64,000 nucleotides of DNA from Geoalkalibacter subterraneus (GTDB taxonomy: Bacteria > Desulfobacterota > Desulfuromonadia > Desulfuromonadales > Geoalkalibacteraceae), in NCBI RefSeq assembly GCF_000827125.1, contig NZ_CP010311.1:124001-188000 (forward strand), in the 5' to 3' direction. Shown one piece after another: positions 16,240 through 25,942 of the stretch. The stretch's first letter is position 1, and each line of letters begins with the position of its first letter. The notes beneath the pieces are model-generated. The model saw only the letters and a program-made list of their open reading frames with translations, did no database searches and was not told where the DNA came from. Made by a program: the position numbers and the translations under genes.

Positions 16240-18021
16240 ATGGCCGAAAAAGCAGAAGAATTGAGGGTTCTTATATGTCAGGGCACAGGTGGTCTGGCAT
16301 CGGGCGCGCAGGCGGTCGAGGATGCCTTCAGGGCTGAGTTTGAAAAGCACGGCGTTGAAGGGAAAGTCGGTAAACGCTGTACCGTAGTCGGAACAGGCTG
16401 CCGCGGATTGTGTGCGAATGACGTTCTGGTTGATATTTGTATTCCCGGCCAGGAGGCAGTGACCTACGATTTTGTCAAGCCGGAGCTTGTTACACAGATC
16501 GTCGAAGAACACATATTGAAGGGGGAGGTTGTCGCGAAGAAAAAGGCAGGCCCCTACTACAATAAATTTCTTGAAAAGCAGATGCGCGTTGTATTTTCCC
16601 GCTGCGGGACCATCGATGCGGAGAGCCTTGACGATTTCCTGGCGCATGAAGGCTTTACCGGAATCAAAAAAGCGGTAAAGATGAAGCCGCAGGAAGTTAT
16701 TGACGAGGTTAAAAAGTCCGGTCTTCGTGGTCGTGGCGGCGGTGGTTTCCCGACCGGCGTCAAATGGGGCTTTTGTGCCGCCTCTCCTGGCGATGACAAG
16801 TACCTGATCTGCAACGCTGACGAAGGTGATCCGGGGGCCTTTATGGACCGTTCAATCCTCGAAGGCGACCCCTATGGACTCATCGAGGGGATGATGATCG
16901 CGGCTTATGCGATCGGGTGCAAGAACGGTTACGTTTATGTGCGTGCCGAATATCCCTTGGCCATCCAGCGTCTGCAAAAAGCGATTGATGTCTGTTACGA
17001 AAAAGGCTTCCTTGGGAAGGATTGCATGGGTCTTGGTTTTGATTTCGATCTGAAAATCAAGGCCGGTGCCGGCGCATTTGTCTGCGGTGAGGAAACAGCT
17101 CTCATGGCTTCCATCGAAGGTGAGCGCGGCATGCCCAGGCCCCGTCCTCCTTTCCCCGCTGTGCGTGGTCTCTGGACCAAGCCGACCAACATCAATAACG
17201 TTGAAACTTTTGCCAACGTTTCCTTCATTTTCTACAAAGGTGCAGACTGGTACTCGTCCATCGGCACCGAGGGTACCAAGGGTACCAAGATTTTCGCCCT
17301 GACCGGAAAGATCAAGCACACCGGCCTGGTGGAAGTTCCTGCCGGTATTACCATGCGGGAAGTTATCTACGACGTGTGCGGCGGGATTCTCAACAACCGC
17401 AAGTTTAAGGCGGTTCAGGCCGGGGGGCCCTCCGGTGGCTGTCTCCCGGGCGAGGCCATTGATGCCCAGGTCGACTACGATTCTCTCATCAAGGCCGGTG
17501 CAATGATGGGTTCCGGCGGTCTGGTTGTTATGGACGAAACGACCTGCATGGTTGATATCGCCCGTTTCTTCCTCAACTTTACCCGGGCCGAGTCCTGCGG
17601 CAAATGCGTACCCTGTCGTATCGGGCTGAAAAACATGCTTGATATTCTGGAGCGTATCACCGAGGGACATGGGCGCGAGGGTGATATCGAGCTTCTTGAG
17701 GATATGTGTGTCGATATCAAAAAGGCCTCGCTGTGCGGCCTTGGCCAGACCGCGCCGAATCCTGTCCTGTCGACCATCCGCTATTTCCGAGATGAATACG
17801 AAGCACATATCAAAGACCAGCGATGCCCCTCCAACAGCTGCAAGGCGCTGCTCAAGTTCGAGGTCATCGAAGAGGCCTGCAAGAAGTGCGGCCTGTGCTA
17901 CAAGATCTGCCCGGTCGATGCAATCAAATGGGAAAAGGGTGAGGTCGCGATCATCGACAAGGAGAAGTGCACCGAGTGTACTTCCTGCTACGATGCCTGC
18001 CGGTTTATGGCCATCGAATAG
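16240..18021 (+). CDS. nuoF: NADH-quinone oxidoreductase subunit F, long form with extra N- and C-terminal domains
   Basis: At 593 residues this is about 150 longer than enteric NuoF. Residues 1-100 resemble a thioredoxin-like 2Fe-2S domain but only C13, C54 and C58 match; the expected second Cys is Gly18. The core follows with the FMN/NADH site GRGGGGFPTGVKWGF, NADEGDPGAFMDR, and N3 cluster ligands ESCGKCVPCRIG. The last 60 residues form a two-cluster ferredoxin (CKKCGLCYKICP, CTECTSCYDAC). This domain order is known from NuoF-like subunits of NAD-linked FeFe hydrogenases and electron-bifurcating enzymes. It catalyses NADH oxidation and may also contact ferredoxin (inference). Confidence 0.95.
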   Translation: MAEKAEELRVLICQGTGGLASGAQAVEDAFRAEFEKHGVEGKVGKRCTVVGTGCRGLCANDVLVDICIPGQEAVTYDFVKPELVTQIVEEHILKGEVVAKKKAGPYYNKFLEKQMRVVFSRCGTIDAESLDDFLAHEGFTGIKKAVKMKPQEVIDEVKKSGLRGRGGGGFPTGVKWGFCAASPGDDKYLICNADEGDPGAFMDRSILEGDPYGLIEGMMIAAYAIGCKNGYVYVRAEYPLAIQRLQKAIDVCYEKGFLGKDCMGLGFDFDLKIKAGAGAFVCGEETALMASIEGERGMPRPRPPFPAVRGLWTKPTNINNVETFANVSFIFYKGADWYSSIGTEGTKGTKIFALTGKIKHTGLVEVPAGITMREVIYDVCGGILNNRKFKAVQAGGPSGGCLPGEAIDAQVDYDSLIKAGAMMGSGGLVVMDETTCMVDIARFFLNFTRAESCGKCVPCRIGLKNMLDILERITEGHGREGDIELLEDMCVDIKKASLCGLGQTAPNPVLSTIRYFRDEYEAHIKDQRCPSNSCKALLKFEVIEEACKKCGLCYKICPVDAIKWEKGEVAIIDKEKCTECTSCYDACRFMAIE

Positions 18022-18054
18022 CCGAACCCCCAGACGAACAAGGATGAGGTCGAG

Positions 18055-20538
18055 ATGGTTAATCTGACGATAGATGGAAAACAGGTCAAGGTGGATAAGA
18101 CATCCACCATTCTGGAGGCGGCCGAGCAGGCAGGAATTCGTATTCCGGTTCTGTGTCACGCGAAAAAGCTTCTTCCCTACGGTGCCTGCCGTGTTTGCCT
18201 GGTTGAAGTTGAGCAGATGAAGGGGCGTTTGATCCCTGCCTGCACCACTCCGGTGACGGATGGCATGGTTGTCACCACCATGTCCGATGAAATCAAGAAG
18301 GTTCGCAAGACGGTCCTTGAATTTCTTCTGGTCAATCATGTTGTTGACTGCCCCATCTGCGACAAAGGCGGGGAGTGCGACCTTCAGGACCTGACCTATG
18401 AATACGAGGTCACCAAAAACCGCTTTGACGATGCGAAATTCAACTGGGAGACTGACGAGCGCAACCCTTTTATCGAGCGCAACATGAACCGTTGCGTACT
18501 CTGCGGTAAGTGTGTCCGCGTCTGTGACGAGATTGTCGCTTACGGTTCCTATAGTTTTATCGAGCGCGGTTTCGATACCAAGGTTGCCACTGCCTATGAT
18601 CGCGGTCTTGATTGCGAGTTCTGCGGGCAGTGTGTGTCCATGTGCCCTGTCGGTGCCTTGCTGCCCAGACCGTTCAAATTCAAGGCGCGCCCCTGGCAGC
18701 TCAAGGAAGTTGACACCGTCTGCGGCTATTGCGGCAATGGATGCACGGTCACTCTTGGCGTACTCAATAATAAGGTTGAAACGATCCGTTTTAACGATAA
18801 AAACGGCGTCAATGACGGCAATCTGTGCGTTCGCGGCCGTTTTGGATATTCTTTTATCAATTCAGAAGACCGCATCACACGTCCTATGATCCGGCGCAAC
18901 GGCCGGCTTGAGCCTGCAACCTGGAGCGAAGCGATCGATGCCGTGGTCTCCGGGTTTAAAAAAGCCGGCAGCGAAAAGGGCGTCGGTATCCTTTCGGGCG
19001 GCCGGTTGACCAACGAGGAGTTCTTCCTCCTCAAGAAGCTCGCCGCAAATTCCATCAAGACGCCTCATCTCGATCACTCCGGTGGTGAGTGCTACAAGGG
19101 CGTCACTGTCGGTATGCGTCAGACTCTGGGGATCGCTGCATCGACTGGAACCTATCCCCAGGTTGAAGAGTGCGATGCGATCCTTTCGATCCGTTCCGAT
19201 TTTTACGAAACTCACCCTGTCTTCGGGATGGTCGTCAACCAGGCGGTCAAGCGTCATGATGCACAGTTGATTCTTGTCAGTGACAAAAAGGGGAAATTTA
19301 CCAAGCTTCCCCATGCGCAGACCCTTTTGTCCAAACCTGGAACCGAGCTCAGTGTCATTAACGCCATGTGCCAGTACCTGTTAGCGGAAGGTCTGGCCGC
19401 AACCGAAGGCGTCGAGGGCGTTGATGAGCTTAAGAAAGCACTCTCGGATCAAACTCCCGCAAAGGTTGCAAAGCTGACGGGAGTTGATGCCGAAGCCATC
19501 AAGTCTGCGGCCAAAAAGCTGGCAGAAAGCAAGAACGTAGCGATTCTGCTCGCTTATGGTCTTCCCTATTCCGCACAAAGCGCAGAGCTTGGCACCGCTG
19601 CCGCCAACCTGTCCATTCTGACCGGCGCTGTGGATTCGGAAAAAGGTGGGCTCTATCTCTGCGGCGAAAAGGCGAACAGCCAGGGTGCTCTTGATCTGAA
19701 CATTCTCCCCGGAGACAAGGGGTTCGGTGCTCAGAAAATGCTCGAAGCCGCATCCGATGGGAAGCTTTCCGCACTGTATCTGATCGGCGAAGACCCGGTG
19801 GTCTCTTACCCTGATCGCGCCAAGGTAATAAAAGCACTTGAAAAGGTTCCCTTCCTGGTGGTGCAGGATATCTTCATGACTGCCAGCTGCGAAGAAGCCG
19901 ACGTCATTCTGCCGGCCACCTCTTTTGCGGAGAAGGATGGCACCTTCACCAACGCTGAAAGACGGATCCAGCGGGTTCGCCCAGGAGTTCCTTCTCCCGG
20001 GGAAGCTAAAACCGATCTGGCCATTTTCAGTCTGATTGCCGGACGATTCGGCGACCAGTTGAGCTATACCGGCCCCGCCGCCATCTTCGCTGAACTTAAG
20101 CAGGAGGCGCCCGGGTACCAGGCGATTGAGTTTGACAAGATCGGCCCGCAAGGGGTTGTCTGGGGCGGAGAGAATCTCAAGCCCGCGTTCAAGAAGCTTG
20201 TCGCAGTTGAAGGCAGCAAGCCTGTCGAGGCACGTTTCCAGATGGTGACAGGCAGTGCCCTTTATCATAGCGGAACCCTTTCGACTCACGCCAAGGGGCC
20301 CCTGGCTGCCATGCCTGAACCCTACGTTGAATTCGGGGCAGAGGATGCAGCTGAACTTGCGCTGAAAGAGGGTGAGACGGTTGCGGTCAAGGGCAACGGT
20401 GCCGAACTTCGGCTTAAGGTAAAGCTGGGCAAAAGACTACCCAAAGGTCTGGTTTTCGTTCCTTACCACTTCGGTGATGCCGGGGTGAACCAGATTTATC
20501 GCGGTGAATCAAGCGTACCTGTTGAAATCAGCAAATAA
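18055..20538 (+). CDS. nuoG: NADH-quinone oxidoreductase subunit G
   Basis: The 827-residue subunit has an N-terminal 2Fe-2S domain (ligands in GACRVC and following Cys), the His/Cys cluster segment CPICDKGGECDLQ, two 4Fe-4S clusters (CVLCGKCVRVC, CEFCGQCVSMCP), and an extra cluster near residue 223 (CGYCGNGC) before the molybdopterin-oxidoreductase-like domain. The last is as in formate dehydrogenase alpha subunits and in NuoG forms with cluster N7. No catalytic metal site is implied. Confidence 0.95.
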   Translation: MVNLTIDGKQVKVDKTSTILEAAEQAGIRIPVLCHAKKLLPYGACRVCLVEVEQMKGRLIPACTTPVTDGMVVTTMSDEIKKVRKTVLEFLLVNHVVDCPICDKGGECDLQDLTYEYEVTKNRFDDAKFNWETDERNPFIERNMNRCVLCGKCVRVCDEIVAYGSYSFIERGFDTKVATAYDRGLDCEFCGQCVSMCPVGALLPRPFKFKARPWQLKEVDTVCGYCGNGCTVTLGVLNNKVETIRFNDKNGVNDGNLCVRGRFGYSFINSEDRITRPMIRRNGRLEPATWSEAIDAVVSGFKKAGSEKGVGILSGGRLTNEEFFLLKKLAANSIKTPHLDHSGGECYKGVTVGMRQTLGIAASTGTYPQVEECDAILSIRSDFYETHPVFGMVVNQAVKRHDAQLILVSDKKGKFTKLPHAQTLLSKPGTELSVINAMCQYLLAEGLAATEGVEGVDELKKALSDQTPAKVAKLTGVDAEAIKSAAKKLAESKNVAILLAYGLPYSAQSAELGTAAANLSILTGAVDSEKGGLYLCGEKANSQGALDLNILPGDKGFGAQKMLEAASDGKLSALYLIGEDPVVSYPDRAKVIKALEKVPFLVVQDIFMTASCEEADVILPATSFAEKDGTFTNAERRIQRVRPGVPSPGEAKTDLAIFSLIAGRFGDQLSYTGPAAIFAELKQEAPGYQAIEFDKIGPQGVVWGGENLKPAFKKLVAVEGSKPVEARFQMVTGSALYHSGTLSTHAKGPLAAMPEPYVEFGAEDAAELALKEGETVAVKGNGAELRLKVKLGKRLPKGLVFVPYHFGDAGVNQIYRGESSVPVEISK

Positions 20539-20558
20539 GGTACGTCCTGGGAGAAGCC

Positions 20559-21521
20559 ATGGAATGCCCCAAATGCAATGCTCCCGTTTCGGTCAACGCC
20601 CGTTTCTGTGATCAATGCGGTATCAATCTCAAAGAGGATGCAGATTTTTTGCACCGCAAAGCGCTAGATCGGTTTCACAGGGGGATGATCGAAGAGGCTC
20701 TCGCTGATTGGGAAAATATTTTGAAGCGAGACCCTGGCAATAGTACCGTCAGGTACTATCAGGGGTTGGCATTGTATGATCAGGGGCGTCTTGAAGAGGC
20801 AGCGGCCTCTTTTGAAAAAGCGCTTTCCGGAGCAGAAAATCCATTCAGGATTTATTTCAAGCTGGGAATGGCACAGTATGGGCTGGGTGATCTCCCGGCC
20901 AGCATCAGAAGCTTTGAGCGTGCCAGGGAGATCAATCCCGGCAGCGCAGAAACACACTATCGATTAGGACTCTCCCATCTTAGAAATACAGACCTTGCCA
21001 ATGCGGAATCTGCTTTGGAGGAGGCTGTTCGGATAAATCCTGAATACACTCGGGCGCTTTATATGCTCGGGATGGTCTTTGCGCAAAAAGGTGAGCCCGC
21101 TTCGGCGATTGAACAGTTTAATAAGGTTGTAAAGCTTAGCCCAACCTACACAGCAGCGATATTTGAACTGGGTATGGCTCATTTGAAAAACGGAAATTTG
21201 AATCAAGCTTCCCAGGAATTTGCGCGAGCGGTTGAGTCTAATCCCGGGTTTGCACCGGCCCATTACATGCTTGGCGAAACCTTTTACAAACGAGGTGATT
21301 TTGGTGAAGCCATCGGTGCTTTTGAAAAGGTACTCAAAATCAATTCAAGGGATGCGGATGCGCTGGTTCGTATTGCTGAATGCAACATGCAACTGGATCT
21401 GCTTGACGGGGCACGAAAGGCGATAAGCCGAGCTCTGGAAATTAATCCGAATCATCGCGAAGTTCTGTATTTAAGCCAGCATCTCGGGGAAATGACAACT
21501 CCGCATAAGCCTGGATTTTAA
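20559..21521 (+). CDS. Zinc-ribbon and tetratricopeptide-repeat protein inside the nuo operon
   Basis: The 320-residue protein starts with a zinc-ribbon (C3, C6, C17, C20: CPKC and CDQCG). About eight TPR units follow, recognisable by spaced A/G/Y positions such as YYQGLALYDQG, HYRLGLSHL and HYMLGETFYKRGD. There is no signal peptide, so it should be cytoplasmic. TPR domains bind proteins. Lying in the same direction 20 bp after nuoG and 36 bp before nuoH, it may help assemble or regulate complex I. That role is inference. Its codon use (more GAT, AAA, TTT) looks less GC-rich than its neighbours. Confidence 0.85.
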   Translation: MECPKCNAPVSVNARFCDQCGINLKEDADFLHRKALDRFHRGMIEEALADWENILKRDPGNSTVRYYQGLALYDQGRLEEAAASFEKALSGAENPFRIYFKLGMAQYGLGDLPASIRSFERAREINPGSAETHYRLGLSHLRNTDLANAESALEEAVRINPEYTRALYMLGMVFAQKGEPASAIEQFNKVVKLSPTYTAAIFELGMAHLKNGNLNQASQEFARAVESNPGFAPAHYMLGETFYKRGDFGEAIGAFEKVLKINSRDADALVRIAECNMQLDLLDGARKAISRALEINPNHREVLYLSQHLGEMTTPHKPGF

Positions 21522-21557
21522 TGAACACCCTTAATATTCTGCAGAGAGAGGAATGCC

Positions 21558-22595
21558 ATGACGCCTGTTAGTCTCTCCAACAACTGGCCCCTGTTCCTGA
21601 CCACCATGATCGTGAAGATCCTGGTTGTGTTCGTGGTTCTCATTCTGATCGTTGCTTACGCGACCTGGGTCGAACGTAAGGTTATCGGTCACATGCAAAC
21701 ACGCCTCGGTCCGATGGAAACCGGGTGGCACGGGCTCTTACAGCCTATAGCCGACGGCCTCAAACTTTTCTTCAAAGAAGACATCATTCCAAGCCAGGCC
21801 AGCAAATTCACCTTTGTGCTGGCTCCGATGATGCTTCTGGTTCCGGCTTTTATCACCTTCGCCGTTGTGCCGTTCGGGCCGGACATTGAGATCGGAGGCT
21901 ATCTGGTCACTCAGCAGATTGCAGATCTCAATGTTGGTGTCCTCTACGTTCTGGCCATGGCGGGGCTTGGGGCTTACGGGATCGTCCTCGCAGGCTGGTC
22001 GTCGAACAGTAAATATTCGCTGCTTGGCGGCATCCGTTCGACGGCCCAGATGATTTCCTATGAGCTGGCAGCCGGCCTCTCTATCGTGGCGGTGTTCATG
22101 CTGGCTGAGACGTTGAGCCTGCGCGAGATCGTTATGCTGCAGCGCGAGCCTCTCTGGGGGGTGGTCGATTTTCTTCCCAACTGGTACGTATTTTCTCAGC
22201 CTCTAGCCTTCGGTCTCTTTGTAGTGGCCTCCCTGGCCGAGATCAACCGTGTCCCTTTTGACCTTCCTGAAGCGGAAACAGAACTCGTCTCTGGTTTCTG
22301 CACCGAATATTCTTCCATGAAATACGCCCTGTTTTTCATGGCTGAATATGCCAACATGGTCGTCATTTCGGCCATTGCCGCTACGCTGTTTCTTGGTGGA
22401 TGGTCCGGACCTTTCCCCGGATTTATCAACCTGTTGATTAAAATTTTTGCTTTCATGTTCTTCTTCATCTGGCTGCGTGCAACCTTCCCTCGCGTTCGCT
22501 ACGATCAGTTGATGAAGCTGGGGTGGAAAATCATGCTGCCTCTCGGTCTGGTCAATATTGCCCTTACCGCTGTGGTAGTCATCCTGATGCAATAA
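21558..22595 (+). CDS. nuoH: NADH-quinone oxidoreductase subunit H
   Basis: The 345-residue membrane subunit lies next to the quinone cavity. Conserved loops are seen: ERKVIGHMQTRLGP, GLLQPIADGLKLFFKED, EINRVPFDLPEAETELVSGF, and a C-terminal WLRATFPRVRYDQLM. It links the quinone site to the proton-pumping modules. Confidence 0.97.
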   Translation: MTPVSLSNNWPLFLTTMIVKILVVFVVLILIVAYATWVERKVIGHMQTRLGPMETGWHGLLQPIADGLKLFFKEDIIPSQASKFTFVLAPMMLLVPAFITFAVVPFGPDIEIGGYLVTQQIADLNVGVLYVLAMAGLGAYGIVLAGWSSNSKYSLLGGIRSTAQMISYELAAGLSIVAVFMLAETLSLREIVMLQREPLWGVVDFLPNWYVFSQPLAFGLFVVASLAEINRVPFDLPEAETELVSGFCTEYSSMKYALFFMAEYANMVVISAIAATLFLGGWSGPFPGFINLLIKIFAFMFFFIWLRATFPRVRYDQLMKLGWKIMLPLGLVNIALTAVVVILMQ

Positions 22596-22621
22596 CCCTT
22601 TGAGGAGACGAGGACACGACC

Positions 22622-23017
22622 ATGTTCAAAGAGTTTGCCAAAGGTCTGAGCATAACTTTCAAGCATCTGCTTCCAGGCCACAGCACGACGGTTCAATACC
22701 CTCATGTTAAACTCAAGCCTTCCGACCGCTTTCGCGGCCTGCATCGTCTGGTGCCGACTCAGGATCGGGAGAAGTGCGTGGCCTGTTATCTGTGCCCCAC
22801 TGTCTGCCCCGCCAAGTGCATCACAGTAGAGTCGGCCGAGAACGATAAAGGGGAGAAGTACCCCGCGGTCTACCGCATCGACCTTCTTCGCTGCATCTTC
22901 TGCGGCTACTGCGTCGAGGCCTGTCCTGTAGAGGCGATTGAAATGACAGCCGAATACGAGCTGGCCAATTATCAGCGCGAAATTTTCGCCTACAATAAAG
23001 AGCGGTTGCTGCGTTAA
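22622..23017 (+). CDS. nuoI: NADH-quinone oxidoreductase subunit I
   Basis: The 131-residue ferredoxin-like subunit carries clusters N6a and N6b. Ligands: CVACYLCPTVCPAKC and CIFCGYCVEACPVEAI. It passes electrons from the NuoG chain to N2 in NuoB. Confidence 0.97.
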   Translation: MFKEFAKGLSITFKHLLPGHSTTVQYPHVKLKPSDRFRGLHRLVPTQDREKCVACYLCPTVCPAKCITVESAENDKGEKYPAVYRIDLLRCIFCGYCVEACPVEAIEMTAEYELANYQREIFAYNKERLLR

Positions 23018-23037
23018 GCGGAAAGGAGCGATTTTCC

Positions 23038-23541
23038 ATGGAAGTCTTGTTCTTTTATCTGGTTGCCTTGGTTGCCATTATATCGGGCCTTCTTGTGGTC
23101 ACATGCAGGAACCCGGTCAACAGTGGCATATCCCTGGTCATGACCTTTTTCTGCCTGGCGATCTTTTATGTCATGCTCTATGCGCCCTTTATGGCCGCTG
23201 TTCAGATCATGGTCTACGCCGGGGCGATCATGGTGCTGATCCTGTTCGTCATCATGCTTCTTAATCTCGGCAGTGAGATGAATAAGCGCTACATGCACGG
23301 TATTCTCGGTGGGGCGATCGCAGCCGGCATTCTGCTGGTGCAAGCCATGATGTTTGTTCGGGGCGGCGAGGTTACCAGCATTCGTGGTGATATTACCCAC
23401 GAGAAAATTCTGTCCCAGGGGCATACCCAGATTATCGGCGAGAAGATGTTTACCGAATATGTTCTTCCCTTTGAAATCGCCGGCATTCTGCTTCTGGTAG
23501 CGCTGATGGGTGCCCTCATTCTGGCCAAGAAGAAAGTTTAA
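23038..23541 (+). CDS. nuoJ: NADH-quinone oxidoreductase subunit J
   Basis: The 167-residue membrane subunit has five helices. The motif [20 protein letters not shown] in helix 3 is diagnostic of NuoJ and contains the pi-bulge region implicated in coupling. It follows nuoI after 20 bp with a GGAAAGGAG site. Confidence 0.96.
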   Translation: MEVLFFYLVALVAIISGLLVVTCRNPVNSGISLVMTFFCLAIFYVMLYAPFMAAVQIMVYAGAIMVLILFVIMLLNLGSEMNKRYMHGILGGAIAAGILLVQAMMFVRGGEVTSIRGDITHEKILSQGHTQIIGEKMFTEYVLPFEIAGILLLVALMGALILAKKKV

Positions 23542-23566
23542 TCCGGTACGGACAGGAGTCTTAAAC

Positions 23567-23869
23567 ATGGTTACCGTCTATCATTATCTGGTGCTGAGCG
23601 CCATCCTGTTTTCCTTGGGAACCCTGGGAGTTCTGACGCGGCGCAACGCCATAGTCGTTTTCATGTGCATTGAATTGATGCTCAATGCGGTGAATCTCTC
23701 CTTTATTTCCCTTTCCAGCTTTCTGGGAAATGTGGATGGACAGATCTTCGTCTTTTTTGTCATGACCGTTGCGGCGGCCGAAGCGGCGGTCGGTCTTGCG
23801 CTGATAATCGCCTTCTACCGCAACAAAGAGTCCATAGAGGTCGACGAAGTCAGCCTGCTCAAATGGTGA
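23567..23869 (+). CDS. nuoK: NADH-quinone oxidoreductase subunit K
   Basis: The 100-residue protein has three helices. Two conserved membrane glutamates are in [13 protein letters not shown] and [12 protein letters not shown]. The ATG at 23567 follows ACAGGAG; an in-frame extension to 23510 overlapping nuoJ is rejected. Confidence 0.97.
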   Translation: MVTVYHYLVLSAILFSLGTLGVLTRRNAIVVFMCIELMLNAVNLSFISLSSFLGNVDGQIFVFFVMTVAAAEAAVGLALIIAFYRNKESIEVDEVSLLKW

Positions 23870-23916
23870 TCTGATTTCCAATCAGTTTGGATATTTTCGC
23901 AAGAGGAGAGATGGAG

Positions 23917-25899
23917 ATGTACGACAAACTATGGCTCATACCTTTCCTGCCGCTCGTGGGGTTCATTATAAACGGGCTCCTGGGCAAGAAGATCAAAAAC
24001 GAAGCGGTTATCGGTGCAATCGGCACCGCTGCCATGGGTGGTTCCTTCATTGTGTCGAGCATGTACTTTTTCCGCCTGCTCGGCGACACCCAGAAGGTTC
24101 ACGAGACAGTGCTTGGTTCCTGGATCTCGGTGGGAAACCTTCAGATTGACTGGGGTTTCCTGCTTGATCCCCTTTCAGCGGTAATGATTATGGTGGTCAG
24201 CGGCGTTGGTACCCTGATCCACCTCTATTCCATCGGCTACATGCATGGCGAGGAGGGCTACTATCGGTACTTCTCCTACCTGAATCTGTTCAGTTTTTCC
24301 ATGTTCATGCTGGTCCTTGGCAACAACGCCCTGGTCATGTTCATCGGGTGGGAAGGCGTCGGCCTCTGTTCCTACCTTCTGATCGGCTACTACTTCCACA
24401 AGAAGAGTGCCGGAGACGCCGGCAAAAAAGCCTTCGTGGTCAACCGTATCGGTGACTTCGGCTTTCTGCTCGGCTTGTTTCTCCTCTTCTGGACTCTCGG
24501 TCGTGATCATGGGGTCTGGACACTTCAGTTCACCGAGATCGCCAAGCATGGTCATCTTCTCGGGACCGGCAGCATTGTTGTCACCATCGTGACCCTGTGC
24601 TTCTTTCTGGGGGCAACCGGCAAGTCGGCTCAGATTCCCCTCTACACCTGGCTTCCCGACGCGATGGAGGGTCCGACGCCTGTTTCCGCACTGATCCATG
24701 CTGCGACCATGGTGACCGCCGGTGTTTATATGATCGGCCGCATGAACGGTCTGTTCGCCATGGCACCAGATACCATGATGGTGATCGCCATTGTAGGTGC
24801 GGCGACGGCAATCTTCGCCGCCAGCATCGGTCTGGCACAGAATGACATCAAGCGCGTTCTCGCATATTCCACCGTCTCCCAGCTTGGCTACATGTTCCTG
24901 GCCATGGGCGTCGGGGCCTTTACCGCCGGAATTTTCCACCTGATGACCCACGCCTTCTTCAAGGCCTGCCTGTTCCTCGGTTCGGGTTCGGTCATTCACG
25001 CCATGCATCATGCCTATCACAAGGCTCATCTGCATGATGATGCTCAGGATATGCGCAACATGGGTGGAATCGCCAAAAAGATGCCGATTACTTACATCAC
25101 CTTCCTGGTTTCGACCCTTGCGATCGCCGGTATTCCGATGTTCTCCGGCTTTTTCTCCAAGGACGAGATTCTGTGGTGGGCGTTCGGCTCCACTCGCGGT
25201 CATTGGATGCTGTGGGCTGTCGGTGCTGTAGCTGCCGGGATGACTGCCTTCTACATGTTCCGCCTGGTCTTTATGACCTTTCACGGAAAAGAGAAGACCG
25301 ATCCCCGCGCCAAGGATCATATCCATGAGTCTCCGCTGGTGATCACCATCCCGTTGATGGTCCTCGGGCTTCTGGCTGTGATCGGTGGTTATATCGGCAT
25401 TCCCCATGTTATCGGGAATCTTGTTGGCCATATCCCCAATTATTTCGGTGATTTCCTCGCTCCCGTTTTCGCTCCGACCCAGGAGGCCTACGGTATCGAA
25501 GCTCATGGCAGCGCCGCGCTTGAATTCGGCCTGATGGGTGTATCTGTCGGTATCGCCGTCGTAGGCATCGGGCTGGCCTATTTCATGTACATCATGAAGC
25601 CTGAATTGCCCGGTAAGTTCGTCAACGCATTCCAGGGCCTGCACCGCGCAGTGTTCAATAAATGGTACGTCGATGAACTCTACGACGCCCTTTTCGTCAA
25701 CCCCACCAAGAAGCTGGGACAGTTTCTGTGGAAAGGTTTCGATGTTGTGGTGGTCGACGGCATCGTCAATGGTACAGGGTTTGTAATCAAAGGGTTTTCC
25801 GGGGTGCTCCGCCTCACCCAGACCGGCTTGATGCACAATTATGCATTGAGTATGGTGGTCGGGGTGATTGTCATGGTGGCTTACTACGTATTTAAGTAA
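23917..25899 (+). CDS. nuoL: NADH-quinone oxidoreductase subunit L (antiporter-like)
   Basis: The 660-residue antiporter-like subunit sits at the end of the membrane arm. Typical segments: WEGVGLCSYLLIGYY, AQIPLYTWLPDAMEGPTPVSAL, RVLAYSTVSQLGYM, and the C-terminal NKWYVDELYDALFV before the last helix. The start at 23917 (MYDKLWLIP) is preferred, as it lies 8 bp from AAGAGGAG; an ATG at 23911 is too close and one at 23887 lies upstream of the site. Confidence 0.96.
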   Translation: MYDKLWLIPFLPLVGFIINGLLGKKIKNEAVIGAIGTAAMGGSFIVSSMYFFRLLGDTQKVHETVLGSWISVGNLQIDWGFLLDPLSAVMIMVVSGVGTLIHLYSIGYMHGEEGYYRYFSYLNLFSFSMFMLVLGNNALVMFIGWEGVGLCSYLLIGYYFHKKSAGDAGKKAFVVNRIGDFGFLLGLFLLFWTLGRDHGVWTLQFTEIAKHGHLLGTGSIVVTIVTLCFFLGATGKSAQIPLYTWLPDAMEGPTPVSALIHAATMVTAGVYMIGRMNGLFAMAPDTMMVIAIVGAATAIFAASIGLAQNDIKRVLAYSTVSQLGYMFLAMGVGAFTAGIFHLMTHAFFKACLFLGSGSVIHAMHHAYHKAHLHDDAQDMRNMGGIAKKMPITYITFLVSTLAIAGIPMFSGFFSKDEILWWAFGSTRGHWMLWAVGAVAAGMTAFYMFRLVFMTFHGKEKTDPRAKDHIHESPLVITIPLMVLGLLAVIGGYIGIPHVIGNLVGHIPNYFGDFLAPVFAPTQEAYGIEAHGSAALEFGLMGVSVGIAVVGIGLAYFMYIMKPELPGKFVNAFQGLHRAVFNKWYVDELYDALFVNPTKKLGQFLWKGFDVVVVDGIVNGTGFVIKGFSGVLRLTQTGLMHNYALSMVVGVIVMVAYYVFK

Positions 25900-25942
25900 G
25901 AGAGCCGGAACCCTAGCCTAGTTCATAGAAGGAGCGATTTCC

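Noticed and set aside
24175-25836. A 553-codon minus-strand frame opposite nuoL
   Set aside because: A mirror of nuoL codon bias; composition is His, Gln and Asp rich without domains.
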